A stretch of 64,000 nt of DNA. Source: DATHRK01 sp035465395 (GTDB lineage Bacteria > Gemmatimonadota > Gemmatimonadetes > Longimicrobiales > RSA9). This document shows positions 40,119 through 48,957 of the stretch, piece by piece (within the stretch, counting starts at the first letter, position 1; each line of letters opens with the position of its first letter). Made by a program: the position numbers and the translations under genes. The notes beneath the pieces were generated by a model that worked only from the letters and a program-made list of their open reading frames with translations, was not told the origin of the DNA and searched no databases. Location of the stretch: contig DATHRK010000051.1 of the NCBI GenBank assembly GCA_035465395.1, positions 1-64,000 on the forward strand. Direction: 5' to 3'.

Positions 40119-41253
40119 CGGACGGCGCGTACCGGGCCTCGAGCATGTAGATGGACTCGGCGGGCCCGATGACGATCAGCGTCTCGCCCTCGGCCAGCCT
40201 GTGACCCGCCGGGGGGGTCAGGTGGAAATCGTGATCTGGGGTCTCGATGGCCAGGATCGTCACGTTCCACTGGCTGCGCAGGTCGCACGTGCTGAGGGTT
40301 TGCCCCGCCAGTGCCGACCCGGGCTGCACCGTCACCTGACCGACGTCCACGTCGATCTGGTCGCCGACGTGGAAGATGCGGCTCATGAAATCGTGCACGG
40401 CCGGGCGAACCAGCGCGACGGCGAGCCTGTGGCCGCCGATGATGTCGGGGATCACCGTCCGGTCGGCGCCCGCGCGACGCATCTTGCTCTCCGAGGACTC
40501 GGTGGCCGCGCGCGCCACGATGAGCAGGTGGGGCGCCAGCTCGCGCGCCGTCAGCACGGTGAGGACGTTGTCGGCGTCCGTGGCGAGCGCCGCCACCAGT
40601 CCACGCGCGCGCTCCACGCCGGCATCGCGCAGCGTGTCGTCCTGGGTGGCGTCGCCGAGCACCACCGGCACCTCCTGCTCGAGCAGCTCCACTTCGACGG
40701 CGGGGTCGAAGTCGACGACCACGAACTGCTCGCCCCGCATGAGGAGATCCCGTACGATCTGCCGCCCCAGGCTGCCGTAGCCGCAAACCAGGTAGTGTTC
40801 TCGCGCCCTCGCGATCCGTTCCTTCATTCGCCGCCGCCGTACCGAGAGGAAGAGGTTGTGGCCGAGCGCCACCTCGGCCGCGTTGCGTACGGCCCAGGTA
40901 ACGAGCAACAGGCCCAGCATGATCAGGGCGACCGTGAACAACTGTCCGCCCGTGCTCAGCGGGCGTACCTCGCGGAACCCCACGGTGCTCAGGGTGATGA
41001 CCGTCATGTACAGCGCCTGCACGGCGGTCATGCCCTCGATCACCACGTATCCGATCGAGCCGAAAACCACCAGCATCACCAGCACGAACAGCGACAGCTG
41101 CAGCTGGTGGAGCGGATCGGACAGGAAGCGGTCCAGCGCCCTGCCCCGCTGCGGTTTCTGGCGTCCGTCCAACCGGTTCACCCGGATTGCAGTTCGCTGA
41201 GATCGGCCTCGGCTACGGATGTCCTTCCAAACCGCTGGGCGCGCGGCCGACAC
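40111..41253 (-). CDS. potassium channel with TrkA/RCK domains
   Basis: A two-transmembrane K+ channel with a cytoplasmic RCK module like MthK. 380 residues: TM1 (LSLFVLVMLVVFGSIGYVVI), pore loop TLSTVGFREV, TM2 (LFTVALIMLGLLLVTWAV), a TrkA-N Rossmann domain (YLVCGYGSLGRQIVRDLL), and a C-terminal TrkA-C domain (VTVQPGSALAGQTLSTCDL). The filter reads TVGF instead of TVGYG. Both proposed starts are GTG (41253, or 41181 giving MNRLDGRQKPQ); neither has a clear ribosome binding site. First gene of an operon with the ECF sigma, anti-sigma and ybjQ genes. Confidence 0.9.
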   Translation of the reverse strand: MSAARPAVWKDIRSRGRSQRTAIRVNRLDGRQKPQRGRALDRFLSDPLHQLQLSLFVLVMLVVFGSIGYVVIEGMTAVQALYMTVITLSTVGFREVRPLSTGGQLFTVALIMLGLLLVTWAVRNAAEVALGHNLFLSVRRRRMKERIARAREHYLVCGYGSLGRQIVRDLLMRGEQFVVVDFDPAVEVELLEQEVPVVLGDATQDDTLRDAGVERARGLVAALATDADNVLTVLTARELAPHLLIVARAATESSESKMRRAGADRTVIPDIIGGHRLAVALVRPAVHDFMSRIFHVGDQIDVDVGQVTVQPGSALAGQTLSTCDLRSQWNVTILAIETPDHDFHLTPPAGHRLAEGETLIVIGPAESIYMLEARYAPSDG

Positions 41254-41311
41254 CGCTTCGGACCGTTGCGCGAGGAGGATGCGCGCCCCGGCGGGCAGTG
41301 TGCAAGCGACC

Positions 41312-42628
41312 TCACGGACCGGGGGCTGAGCGCGTCAGCTCGCCCACCGCCTCGAGCAGACGCTCGACTTCTTCGCGCTTCGTGTAGCATGCGCATCCCG
41401 CTCGGAGGAAACCTCCGGGTTGGGCGCCGTATCGATCGAGCACGGTCGGTGCGTAGAAGTCGCCGTGGCTGAGGAAGAGACCCCTCTCGTCGGCCAGCCA
41501 GGCCGCGGCGGCGTCCGCGGAGACCCCCGCTATCGTGAACGCGACCGTCGCGGTCCGGGGCCCGCTCGACGGGCCGTGGACCGACACCCCCGGCGTGCGG
41601 CCCAGCCCGTCGCGCAGAAGATCACCGAGCTCCGCCGATCGGCGCTCCAGCCGCTCGTACGCGTGCGTCAGCCGCCGTCTTCGTGGAGACGGCGACGGCA
41701 CCCCTGACCCCTCGGGCGACGGCACGCGCGATCGCTCGACCGCGCCCTCGGTGGGCGTGCTTGCCAGACCGGCGATGAAGTCCACGGCCGCGGCGGCGCC
41801 TACGATCCCCTCGTGGTTCTGCGTCCCCGTCTCCGCTCGCTCCGGCGCCTGCTGCGGGGCGGGATCCAGGCGCGGCAGATCCAGCCGCTGAAGCAGCTCC
41901 GGCCGGCCCCACAACACGCCGACGTGAGGCCCGTAGAACTTGTAGGCCGAGCAGGCGAGCAGATCGCAGTCCCACGCCGCTGCGTCCACCAGGCCGTGCG
42001 CCGCGAAATGCACGGCGTCGACGAACACGAGGGCGCCGACGGCGTGCGCCTCCCGTGTGATCGCGGCGACGTCGTTGACCGTGCCCAGGACGTTGGAAGC
42101 CGCGGTCACCGCCACCACCGCCGGCCGCTCCCGAAGCGCTCCACGCAAGTCGGCCTCGTCCAGGCGGCCGGTTGCGGGATCGAGCGCGACCGTGCGCAGA
42201 CCGAGCCCGCGTTCGGCGGCTACGGCCCTCCAGGGCGCCACGTTGGCGTGATGATCCAGCTCGGTCACGACCATCTCGGCGCCAGGCGTCAGGCCACGCC
42301 CGACGGCTCGCGCGACGTGGAAGGTAAGCGTCGTCATGTTGGCGCCGAACGCCACGCCGTGCGGGTCGGCGCCCAGGAACGCGCCCATGCACTCGCGCGC
42401 CGACTCGAGGAGGCGATCCGTCTCCCGGCTCGTGGGGTATTCCCAGTGGGTGTTGGCGTTGTGGTGCGCCAGGTAGTTCGAAACGGCGTCGATCACCGGC
42501 GTCGGCACCTGGGTGCCGCCGGGGCCGTCGAAGTAGGCGACGGGGTGGTTTCCGAGTCGGCGGCGAAGTGCGGGGAAGGTGGCGCGGACGGCCTCGATCC
42601 AGTCGACGTCCGAGTCGCCCGCTCTCAC
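41312..42628 (-). CDS. cysteine desulfurase-like class V aminotransferase
   Basis: A PLP-dependent class V aminotransferase of the cysteine desulfurase-like group (TIGR01976 type), which differs from IscS/SufS and has no settled substrate. 438 residues with FDGPGGTQVPTPVIDAVSNY at the N-terminus, the PLP-binding TELDHHANVAPW, DAVHFAAHG with the ring-stacking Asp/His, the Schiff-base Lys in CSAYKFYGPHVG, and C-terminal FLRAGCACYTKREEVERLL. A Pro/Ser/Arg-rich insert (after IAGLASTPTEGAVER, about 25 residues) is unusual. I use GTG at 42628, since residues upstream are Arg/Pro-rich and unlike the family; no ribosome binding site decides it. Confidence 0.87.
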   Translation of the reverse strand: MRAGDSDVDWIEAVRATFPALRRRLGNHPVAYFDGPGGTQVPTPVIDAVSNYLAHHNANTHWEYPTSRETDRLLESARECMGAFLGADPHGVAFGANMTTLTFHVARAVGRGLTPGAEMVVTELDHHANVAPWRAVAAERGLGLRTVALDPATGRLDEADLRGALRERPAVVAVTAASNVLGTVNDVAAITREAHAVGALVFVDAVHFAAHGLVDAAAWDCDLLACSAYKFYGPHVGVLWGRPELLQRLDLPRLDPAPQQAPERAETGTQNHEGIVGAAAAVDFIAGLASTPTEGAVERSRVPSPEGSGVPSPSPRRRRLTHAYERLERRSAELGDLLRDGLGRTPGVSVHGPSSGPRTATVAFTIAGVSADAAAAWLADERGLFLSHGDFYAPTVLDRYGAQPGGFLRAGCACYTKREEVERLLEAVGELTRSAPGP

Positions 42629-42835
42629 GAGACGGTGCCGCGCGCCCGGGCGGTCGGGGACTCGATCGGCCGTTTCGGAGCGCCCACGCGGGGCGCGGGA
42701 CGGCGCCGGGCGAGCTGGACCGGGCGCCCCGCCTTTTGTGTTACACGCGCGCAAGAGGGGCCGGTGTCAGGCTGGCGTCGCTTCGTGCTTGTTGGCATGT
42801 TTGTACACTCTAAGCGACTCTGACCGGACCGGCCA

Positions 42836-45136
42836 TTGGGCGCCCTTCTCTCCTCCGCGCTTGTGCTAGCCGCTGCTTTCCAGCAGGGGCCGACGCCGGC
42901 GCATGCCCGCGCCTGGGCGGACGGGGAGCGGGGATCCGTGCAGGGCCGAGTCGTCACCATCACGAGCGGTCAGCCGGTCGGATCCGCGATCGTCGAAGTG
43001 GTGGGGTACGACGACCTCGTCGCGATCACTGACGCCGACGGCCGCTACCGACTTCCCGCCGTGCCCGTGGGCCTGCGAAGGATCCGGGCGCACCACCTCG
43101 ACCACGTCCCCCTCGAGGTCGAGATCACGGTGTCGCCCCGTACGACGGTGCAACTGGAATTCACGCTCGAGATACGGCCCGTCCCGCTCGATACGCTGCG
43201 GGTGTCGCGGCGCAGGCTGGGCTACAGCCCCGACACGCTCCCGGATCCCGCCATCGAAGTCGACGGCTCCATGGTGGGCCATCGCGTGGGTGCGTTCGGC
43301 GCTCCGGGGATGGCAGAGCTCGGGTTGCTCGAGGCCATCCGGGGCGGGGGCGCCGAGCCGCCCGATGCCTCGGATGTGCTTTACGTGCGAGGGGCCGGCG
43401 CGGACCTGCGGGCCGTCTTTCTGGACGGCGCCCCGGTCTACGCCCCCGTGCACCTGGGGGGCCTGACCGACCCGTTCTTCCCGGGGTTGCTGCGCGAGGG
43501 CAAGACGCGAACCGGCGGCGCTTCGCCACGGTACGACGGCGGCGTCTCCTACGTCCTCGACCTCGAGACCCGCGGTGCGCGCGCCGGGCCGCTGCGCAGC
43601 GAGGGCATGATCGACCTTGCCGTCGCGAGCGTCATTCTCGAGGGGTCTCCTGCCGGCGACACCAACCTGCTCCTCGCGGGGCGCGGCGTGCACGGCCTCG
43701 GGATCGACGTGTTCGGGGAGGACTGGGTGCCGTCGGGCTACGGGGAGGCCTTCGCCCGCCTCGACCAGGCTTTGGGCCTGGGCGGCGAGCTCTCGGTGAG
43801 CGGCTACTGGAATCGGGAGAGCGTAGACCTCGGTGAGGCCGTGCTCGGCGACGATCCCGTACGCTGGGGCAACCTGGCGGGGTCTCTGAGGGTCCAGAAG
43901 GACGTGCCGGACGGCCAGGTCATCCTGACGGCGGCCTTCGGCGATTTCGAGACCAGGCTCCCGGTCGTCGGCCCTCGCCCGGCGGTGCTCAACGGCCGTA
44001 ACGAACGCCGGCGAGTGACCGCCCACGTGACCCACGACCGGGGACGGGCGCGCATGGAGTTCGGCCTGGGAGCGGACCGCACTCGGATTCGCCACGAGGC
44101 TACCAGGATCATCGAGGAGCTCCAGCTGCCGGTCACGGAGGCGCTCGAAGTCCACGGCGACGCGGTGTCGGGATACGCCGGCGCCCAGTTCGGCCTCACG
44201 CCGAACGTCGTCGTCGCGGGCGGGTTGCGGACCGGGGCCTACACCACCAGCGAGCTGGACGGCTTCTCGACCCGGCTCGCGCCCCGCGCGTCGGTGCAGT
44301 GGCGGACGAACCCGGCCGCGGTGGTGAGCCTCGGCGTGGGGCGCTACTACCAGTTCGTCCAGAACGCGCAGAATTTCCCGACGGCCGAGGAGTTGGTGGA
44401 CCTCGCCGAAGCGCTGTCGCGTGAATCCCCCGAGCGGGGCGAAGGCAACCTGCTGGAGGTCGCCGGCGCCACCCACTACGTCGCCAGCTACGAACGCCTG
44501 CTGGGCGAGGGGTTCCGTCTCGCGGTAGAGGGGTTCTTCAAGGCGTTCGACGCCCCCGCGCGCACGCTCGGCTCGGACGTCCAGACCAGCGGCATCGAGA
44601 TCCTGATGGTACGGTCGGGGCCCGTGATCGAAGGCTCGCTCGGCTACACCCGTGGGTGGGTCTGGTCGGGAGGCGATCCGCGCTACGCGAGGAGCGTGTT
44701 CGCAGGAAAGGAACTGGTGGATGCGACGGTGGCGGCGAGCCTCGCCGGCATGTCGCTGAAGCTTCGATCGACGTACGCCGCCGGGCTGCCGTTCACGGCG
44801 ATTCCGAGCGGGACGACCGAGCCCCCAGAACCCGAAGCGGTGGCCGCCCAGCGAGGCGTCCTTGGGGCCGCGTTCGCCGAAGGCTCAGAGCCACCGATCG
44901 AGGGCGCCGACGGCCTGCGGGCCGGTTCCTACCTCCGGCTCGAGGGAGAGCTCGCTCGTTCCTGGCATGGCTCCGACCCGTTGCAGCCTTCGGAGTTCAC
45001 CGTGTACGTGCGCGTGCTCAACGGGCTCGACCGGCGCGAAGCCATGTTCATCCAGGTCGACCCGGACGAGCCGGGCTCGCCCCGACGCGACGCCATCCAG
45101 TTCCTGCCGATCGTGGGAGTGCGCTGGGCGTTCTGA
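42836..45136 (+). CDS. TonB-dependent outer-membrane receptor
   Basis: A 766-residue TonB-dependent receptor. A TTG start gives a signal peptide (MGALLSSALVLAAAFQQG); an in-frame TGA lies five codons before it, so this is the longest possible start. The mature N-terminus is a carboxypeptidase-regulatory-like domain (GSVQGRVVTITSGQPVGSAI), followed by a plug (VLYVRGAGADLRAVFLDGAP) and a beta-barrel that ends in an aromatic residue (VGVRWAF), as outer-membrane barrels do. Substrate unknown. An ECF sigma gene and an anti-sigma gene follow on the same strand. Confidence 0.88.
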   Translation: MGALLSSALVLAAAFQQGPTPAHARAWADGERGSVQGRVVTITSGQPVGSAIVEVVGYDDLVAITDADGRYRLPAVPVGLRRIRAHHLDHVPLEVEITVSPRTTVQLEFTLEIRPVPLDTLRVSRRRLGYSPDTLPDPAIEVDGSMVGHRVGAFGAPGMAELGLLEAIRGGGAEPPDASDVLYVRGAGADLRAVFLDGAPVYAPVHLGGLTDPFFPGLLREGKTRTGGASPRYDGGVSYVLDLETRGARAGPLRSEGMIDLAVASVILEGSPAGDTNLLLAGRGVHGLGIDVFGEDWVPSGYGEAFARLDQALGLGGELSVSGYWNRESVDLGEAVLGDDPVRWGNLAGSLRVQKDVPDGQVILTAAFGDFETRLPVVGPRPAVLNGRNERRRVTAHVTHDRGRARMEFGLGADRTRIRHEATRIIEELQLPVTEALEVHGDAVSGYAGAQFGLTPNVVVAGGLRTGAYTTSELDGFSTRLAPRASVQWRTNPAAVVSLGVGRYYQFVQNAQNFPTAEELVDLAEALSRESPERGEGNLLEVAGATHYVASYERLLGEGFRLAVEGFFKAFDAPARTLGSDVQTSGIEILMVRSGPVIEGSLGYTRGWVWSGGDPRYARSVFAGKELVDATVAASLAGMSLKLRSTYAAGLPFTAIPSGTTEPPEPEAVAAQRGVLGAAFAEGSEPPIEGADGLRAGSYLRLEGELARSWHGSDPLQPSEFTVYVRVLNGLDRREAMFIQVDPDEPGSPRRDAIQFLPIVGVRWAF

Positions 45137-45207
45137 CCGTTCGCGGCTTGTCACAAACGATCGACAGTCCGCGTTCCACACCTACAGATGGCGGGAAGCA
45201 CCCAGGT

Positions 45208-45702
45208 TTGGATTTCGACGAGATCTATCGGAGGCATTACGCCTCGCTGTTCCGGTACATGTGTCGGCTCACCGGGGATGTGGACGCCGCTGAGGACGCG
45301 ACGCAGGAGGCTTTCTTGAGCCTCCTCCGACGCAATCTCCCGGAGAACGAAGCCAAACCGTGGCTGTTCACGGTCGCGACGAACTTCGTGAGAGATACGG
45401 CGCGTCGGGCGGAGACGCGGCGTCGGCTCGGGCCGAAGGTGGAGCAGCTGAGCGTCGCTCCGATGCGACCGGATGAAGCGACGGAGCGTCGCGAGGCGGT
45501 CGATTCGGTGCGCGAGGTCCTCGGGCGGCTTCCGCGTCGGGATCGGAAGATTTTGTTGCTCCGTGAAGAAGGATTTTCGTACAAGGAGATCGCAGCGACC
45601 ATTGATGTCGCACCCAGTTCGGTCGGCACGCTGATTGCGCGCGCGTTGAGGCGTTTTGCAGCCGAATACAAACTGACAAATGGAATCGACGCACCTTCCT
45701 GA
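45208..45702 (+). CDS. ECF sigma factor next to the TonB receptor
   Basis: An ECF sigma factor of 164 residues. Region 2: LDFDEIYRRHYASLFRYMC and VDAAEDATQEAFLSLLRR, KPWLFTVATNFVRDTAR; region 4: LPRRDRKILLLREEGFSYK and AATIDVAPSSVGTLIARAL. Starts at TTG (45208); a second TTG 20 codons upstream is also in frame. Its stop is inside the following anti-sigma gene (23-bp overlap), a usual arrangement for coupled expression. The pair is separated from the receptor gene by about 70 bp. Confidence 0.9.
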   Translation: MDFDEIYRRHYASLFRYMCRLTGDVDAAEDATQEAFLSLLRRNLPENEAKPWLFTVATNFVRDTARRAETRRRLGPKVEQLSVAPMRPDEATERREAVDSVREVLGRLPRRDRKILLLREEGFSYKEIAATIDVAPSSVGTLIARALRRFAAEYKLTNGIDAPS

Positions 45703-46429
45703 CGACGGTCGCCTCCAGGCGTTTCTGGACGACGAGCTGTCCGCTGACGAGCGCCACGCCATGGAGGCGCACGTTGCAGCGTGCGAGCCTTGCGCCCGCG
45801 CTCTGGAGGAGCTTCGCCTCGCGGCGAGCGCCGTCCACGATCTGGTCGAGCGACAGACCCCGGACGAGGCTCGCCATTCCGTCGCGCCCCACCCCGCCTT
45901 CCTGCGCCGCTCCCGGACCCCGGCGGCCCGCTCCCTCGCTCGGGCAGCGGGCATCGCGTTGCTGTTGGCCGGTTCAGCCGCGGTCCTCGAAGCCACGACC
46001 GGGTGGATCGGAGCGGCCGTGCGAGCGGTCCGCAGCAATTCCGAGGTCCCCGTGGCCCCCACGTTGGAGGTGCCTGCGGCGGCGGGGGATGCGCTGTTCA
46101 CCGTCGCGCCCCGGGGCGGCACCCTCGAGGTGCGGCTCGCTGAGCTGGATGCAGGCACGGTGGTGGTCGTCCGCGAGGGCGACACCGTCGTGGGAGAGAT
46201 CCGCGTCGGTGAGGGATCGGCGGACGTGGCTTACAGCGCGGGACCAGGCTCGGGAACCGTCACGGCACCGGGTGTGTCGGAGATCGAAGTCGTGCTCCCG
46301 TCCATCCTGCGGTCCGGGCGGGTGGTCGTGAACGGCGCGACGGCGATCGTGAAGGCGCCCGAGCGGCTCTTCAGCGTGCGGCAGGCCGAGGGGATCGTCG
46401 GCGGTTTCCGTTTCAGCGTCGAGGACTAG
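45680..46429 (+). CDS. zinc-finger anti-sigma factor with periplasmic domain
   Basis: A 249-residue anti-sigma protein. The ZAS zinc finger is at the N-terminus (HAMEAHVAACEPCARALEEL: HxxxCxxC), followed by one transmembrane helix (AAGIALLLAGSAAVLEA) and a periplasmic beta-rich domain of about 120 residues (for example GTLEVRLAELDAGTVVVV, GEGSADVAYSAGPGSGTV). The periplasmic part resembles no receptor-contact domain I can name. It overlaps the ECF sigma gene by 23 bp and ends before a strong terminator. Confidence 0.88.
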   Translation: MESTHLPDDGRLQAFLDDELSADERHAMEAHVAACEPCARALEELRLAASAVHDLVERQTPDEARHSVAPHPAFLRRSRTPAARSLARAAGIALLLAGSAAVLEATTGWIGAAVRAVRSNSEVPVAPTLEVPAAAGDALFTVAPRGGTLEVRLAELDAGTVVVVREGDTVVGEIRVGEGSADVAYSAGPGSGTVTAPGVSEIEVVLPSILRSGRVVVNGATAIVKAPERLFSVRQAEGIVGGFRFSVED

Positions 46430-46449
46430 CCCTTCGCACCGCACCATGG

Positions 46450-46488
46450 AAGAGGCCCCTCACCGCGTCGGTGAGGGGCCTCTTTTTA
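46450..46488 (+). terminator. strong intrinsic terminator
   Basis: A perfect 14-bp stem (arms 46451-46464 and 46470-46483, loop GCGTC) is followed by a T run (46483-46487). It closes the receptor/sigma/anti-sigma group. The hairpin also sits immediately after the stop codon of the convergent dacB gene, so it may act in both directions, though only the plus side has the T run. Confidence 0.92.
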
Positions 46489-47979
46489 CATCCGGGTCAG
46501 GATACGTACGACCCGGTCGATCACCTCGCGCGTGCGCGCCGAACTCAGAGGCGTCCCGTTCACGATCACGCTGAAGGCAAGGAGGCGGCCCGAATCCGCC
46601 TCCACGTACCCGGAGAGCGAGTCCACGTTGGTAATGTGTCCCGTCTTCGCGCGCACGCGGCCGGGAAGATCCGGGAATCGGGCCCGCAAGGATCCATCGG
46701 CCGACGCCGCCACGGGTAGCGCGTCCCAGACGACGGCGCCCGCCTCCGTGCCTCGCAGGTGCACGAGGAGCCGCGTCATCGCGCCGGGGGACATCAGATT
46801 GCCGGCGGACAGACCGGACGCGTCGCGGAGCTGGAAGGAAAGCGTGTCCAGGCCCACCTCGTCCCGAAGGAAGGATCTCTCGACATCGAGGCCCGCCTCC
46901 CAACTCGCCTCCGAGCGGATCTCGAGCCCCAGCGTCTTGAGGAGCTGCTCGGCGAACCAGTTCTGGCTACGCAGGAGGATCGGACCGATCACGTCGGTCA
47001 GCGGCCGCGACCAGTACGTGAACAGGGGGGTCCGCTCCGGGAGCCCCTCCGCCACGGGATGCCTGTCCACTCTCACCTTCCCGGTGCCCACCTCGATCCC
47101 CTTGGCGAGCAGGGTCTCGAGGAGCACCGTGGCGAAGAAGGCGCCGGGGTCCCGCACGGCAAAGTGCTCGGTCTGCGCCCGGGCGTCCGCCGCGACATCG
47201 CCATACACGTAGATCGTGTCCGTTCCGGGGATCCGCGCCAGGTCCCAGTCGGATGCCTTGCCCGCGCGCACCGTCCGCGACCGGTTTTCGAAGACGAATG
47301 CCTCCGTCTCGGGCTTCCAGGTGACCCGCGCCGGTGTCCCCGGCGCGCCTGGCCGGATGGTGAAGTCGATGGCGTTGTCGTTGAAGCCGAGCGGCCCCGT
47401 CGGCGCCGCGTACCACCACAACATGTCGTAGTTCTGCCAATCCGGATGGAGGGGCTCGTCCGGCCAGGCCGACACGTCGGTCACGACGCCGCCCGCGATT
47501 CGCCGCACTCCGCGAGTTCGAAGCGAATCCGCGAAGGCTTCGAGATCGCCGGCCATCGGCCTGTCGAAGCGGCCGGAGAAATTGGGGTCGCCGGTGCCGA
47601 CGACGACGAGATCTCCCTCGAGAACGCCATCGGTGATCGGGCCCGTCGCGAAGAACGACGTCGCGTAGCGGTAGTCGCCCCCGAGGTGGTGGGCGGCGGT
47701 CGCCGCGACCACCAGTTTCAGGTTGGAAGCCGGCACGAACAGGCGGTCGGCGTTGTAGGAGAAGACCTCCTCTCCCGTCGCGGCGTTCCTGACGTCGATC
47801 CCCCAGTGAGCGCGATGCCACTCTCCCGAAGCGATGACGTCCAGCACCTGGCCCGCCAGCGGCTCCGCCGCGGCTACCTGGGCCCGGAGTGGGCCAGTGC
47901 CGAGGACCGCCCCGAGCAGTGCCATCGCCGCTGTCCTCGAGGACGGCCCGAGTACGCCCGGCAACCGAATACGGATCAC
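46486..47979 (-). CDS. dacB: D-alanyl-D-alanine carboxypeptidase/endopeptidase (PBP4 type)
   Basis: A class C low-molecular-mass penicillin-binding protein that trims or cleaves peptidoglycan peptides in the periplasm. 497 residues: signal peptide, SxxK motif with Ser85 and Lys88 (VPASNLKLVV), SxN as RSQNW, and KTG as AKTGHITNV; the insert domain of PBP4 lies between the first two. GTG at 47979 is chosen because GGAGG precedes it by eight bases and the frame upstream of it is Arg-rich. Convergent with the anti-sigma gene and divergent from the rhomboid gene. Confidence 0.94.
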   Translation of the reverse strand: MIRIRLPGVLGPSSRTAAMALLGAVLGTGPLRAQVAAAEPLAGQVLDVIASGEWHRAHWGIDVRNAATGEEVFSYNADRLFVPASNLKLVVAATAAHHLGGDYRYATSFFATGPITDGVLEGDLVVVGTGDPNFSGRFDRPMAGDLEAFADSLRTRGVRRIAGGVVTDVSAWPDEPLHPDWQNYDMLWWYAAPTGPLGFNDNAIDFTIRPGAPGTPARVTWKPETEAFVFENRSRTVRAGKASDWDLARIPGTDTIYVYGDVAADARAQTEHFAVRDPGAFFATVLLETLLAKGIEVGTGKVRVDRHPVAEGLPERTPLFTYWSRPLTDVIGPILLRSQNWFAEQLLKTLGLEIRSEASWEAGLDVERSFLRDEVGLDTLSFQLRDASGLSAGNLMSPGAMTRLLVHLRGTEAGAVVWDALPVAASADGSLRARFPDLPGRVRAKTGHITNVDSLSGYVEADSGRLLAFSVIVNGTPLSSARTREVIDRVVRILTRM

Positions 47980-48178
47980 GCAGCTTCCTCCCGTACAGTG
48001 TGAAGGCAACCGCCACCGCGAGCGGCCAGCGAGAGCGCGCACGGGAGCGAGCTCCGCGTGCCGCGCCATCGTTCGGGCCGGGGTTGCGACTCCGCGCGGC
48101 GAGGCAGGATCTTCCGTGCGCGCCGGGCGTCCACCGACGCTCGGAGAATCCGCCCCTCAGTGCCGCTACGGGAACGCG

Positions 48179-48940
48179 ATGACGAAGTGGGTTGGCCGAT
48201 TGCTGCTGGCGAACATAGCGATTTTCGTGCTGACGGAAATGTATCGCCCGCAGATCCAGTCCCTGTTCGCGCTCTACCCCGCCCAGCTGCTCCGGGAGCC
48301 CTGGACTCCCCTGACGTACATGTTCCTGCACGCGAACGCGGTCCACCTGTTGTTCAACATGATCGGGCTGTTCTTCTTCGGGCCGCGCCTGGAGATGCGT
48401 ATCGGGGGACGGGACTTCGCCCGCCTGTACTTCATCAGCGGGCTCGTCGCGGCGGCGTTTACGCTGATCTTCTCACCGTACACGCAGGTCGTCGGAGCTT
48501 CCGGGGCCGTGCTCGGTGTGCTGATCGGGTACGCGATGTTCTGGCCCGAGGAGCCGATCTACATCTACTTCGTGCTTCCGGTCCCCGCGATGGTGCTCGT
48601 CGTGGCCTACGTCGGGATCTCGCTTTTCGGCGGGTTCTCCGGCTCGGGCGACGGCATCGCGCACTTCGCGCATCTGGGCGGACTCGTGGGCGGGTGGGGG
48701 TATCTGCGCTGGCGTCGCCGCAAGCGCACGGCCGTGAAGGAATCCCGCGTGGCCCGAATCCAGCGGTTCGCAGAAGACGTCCGCGGAGACACCCATCGGT
48801 GGGACGGGATCGAAGTGGAGAATCTGCACGAAATCAATCGCGCGGAGGTCAGCCGCCTGTTCGAGAAGGTGCGTGAGAAGGGCACGTCGAGCCTCAGTGC
48901 CGACGAAAGAGCCTTTCTCGATCGGATGGCCGCCCGCTGA
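48179..48940 (+). CDS. rhomboid-family intramembrane serine protease
   Basis: A 253-residue membrane protease with six hydrophobic helices. Rhomboid signatures are intact: the loop TPLTYMFLHANAVHLLFNM, the catalytic Ser at 108 in VVGASGAVLG, and His165 in AHFAHLGGLV. The C-terminal 80 residues form a cytoplasmic extension with two helices (RIQRFAEDVRGDTHR and NRAEVSRLFEKVREKG), common in rhomboids of this group. ATG at 48179 starts directly at the first helix; the frame is open upstream but overlaps dacB on the other strand. The DUF1440-like gene starts shortly downstream. Confidence 0.93.
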   Translation: MTKWVGRLLLANIAIFVLTEMYRPQIQSLFALYPAQLLREPWTPLTYMFLHANAVHLLFNMIGLFFFGPRLEMRIGGRDFARLYFISGLVAAAFTLIFSPYTQVVGASGAVLGVLIGYAMFWPEEPIYIYFVLPVPAMVLVVAYVGISLFGGFSGSGDGIAHFAHLGGLVGGWGYLRWRRRKRTAVKESRVARIQRFAEDVRGDTHRWDGIEVENLHEINRAEVSRLFEKVREKGTSSLSADERAFLDRMAAR

Positions 48941-48957
48941 ACCCAATGGAGTCAGGC

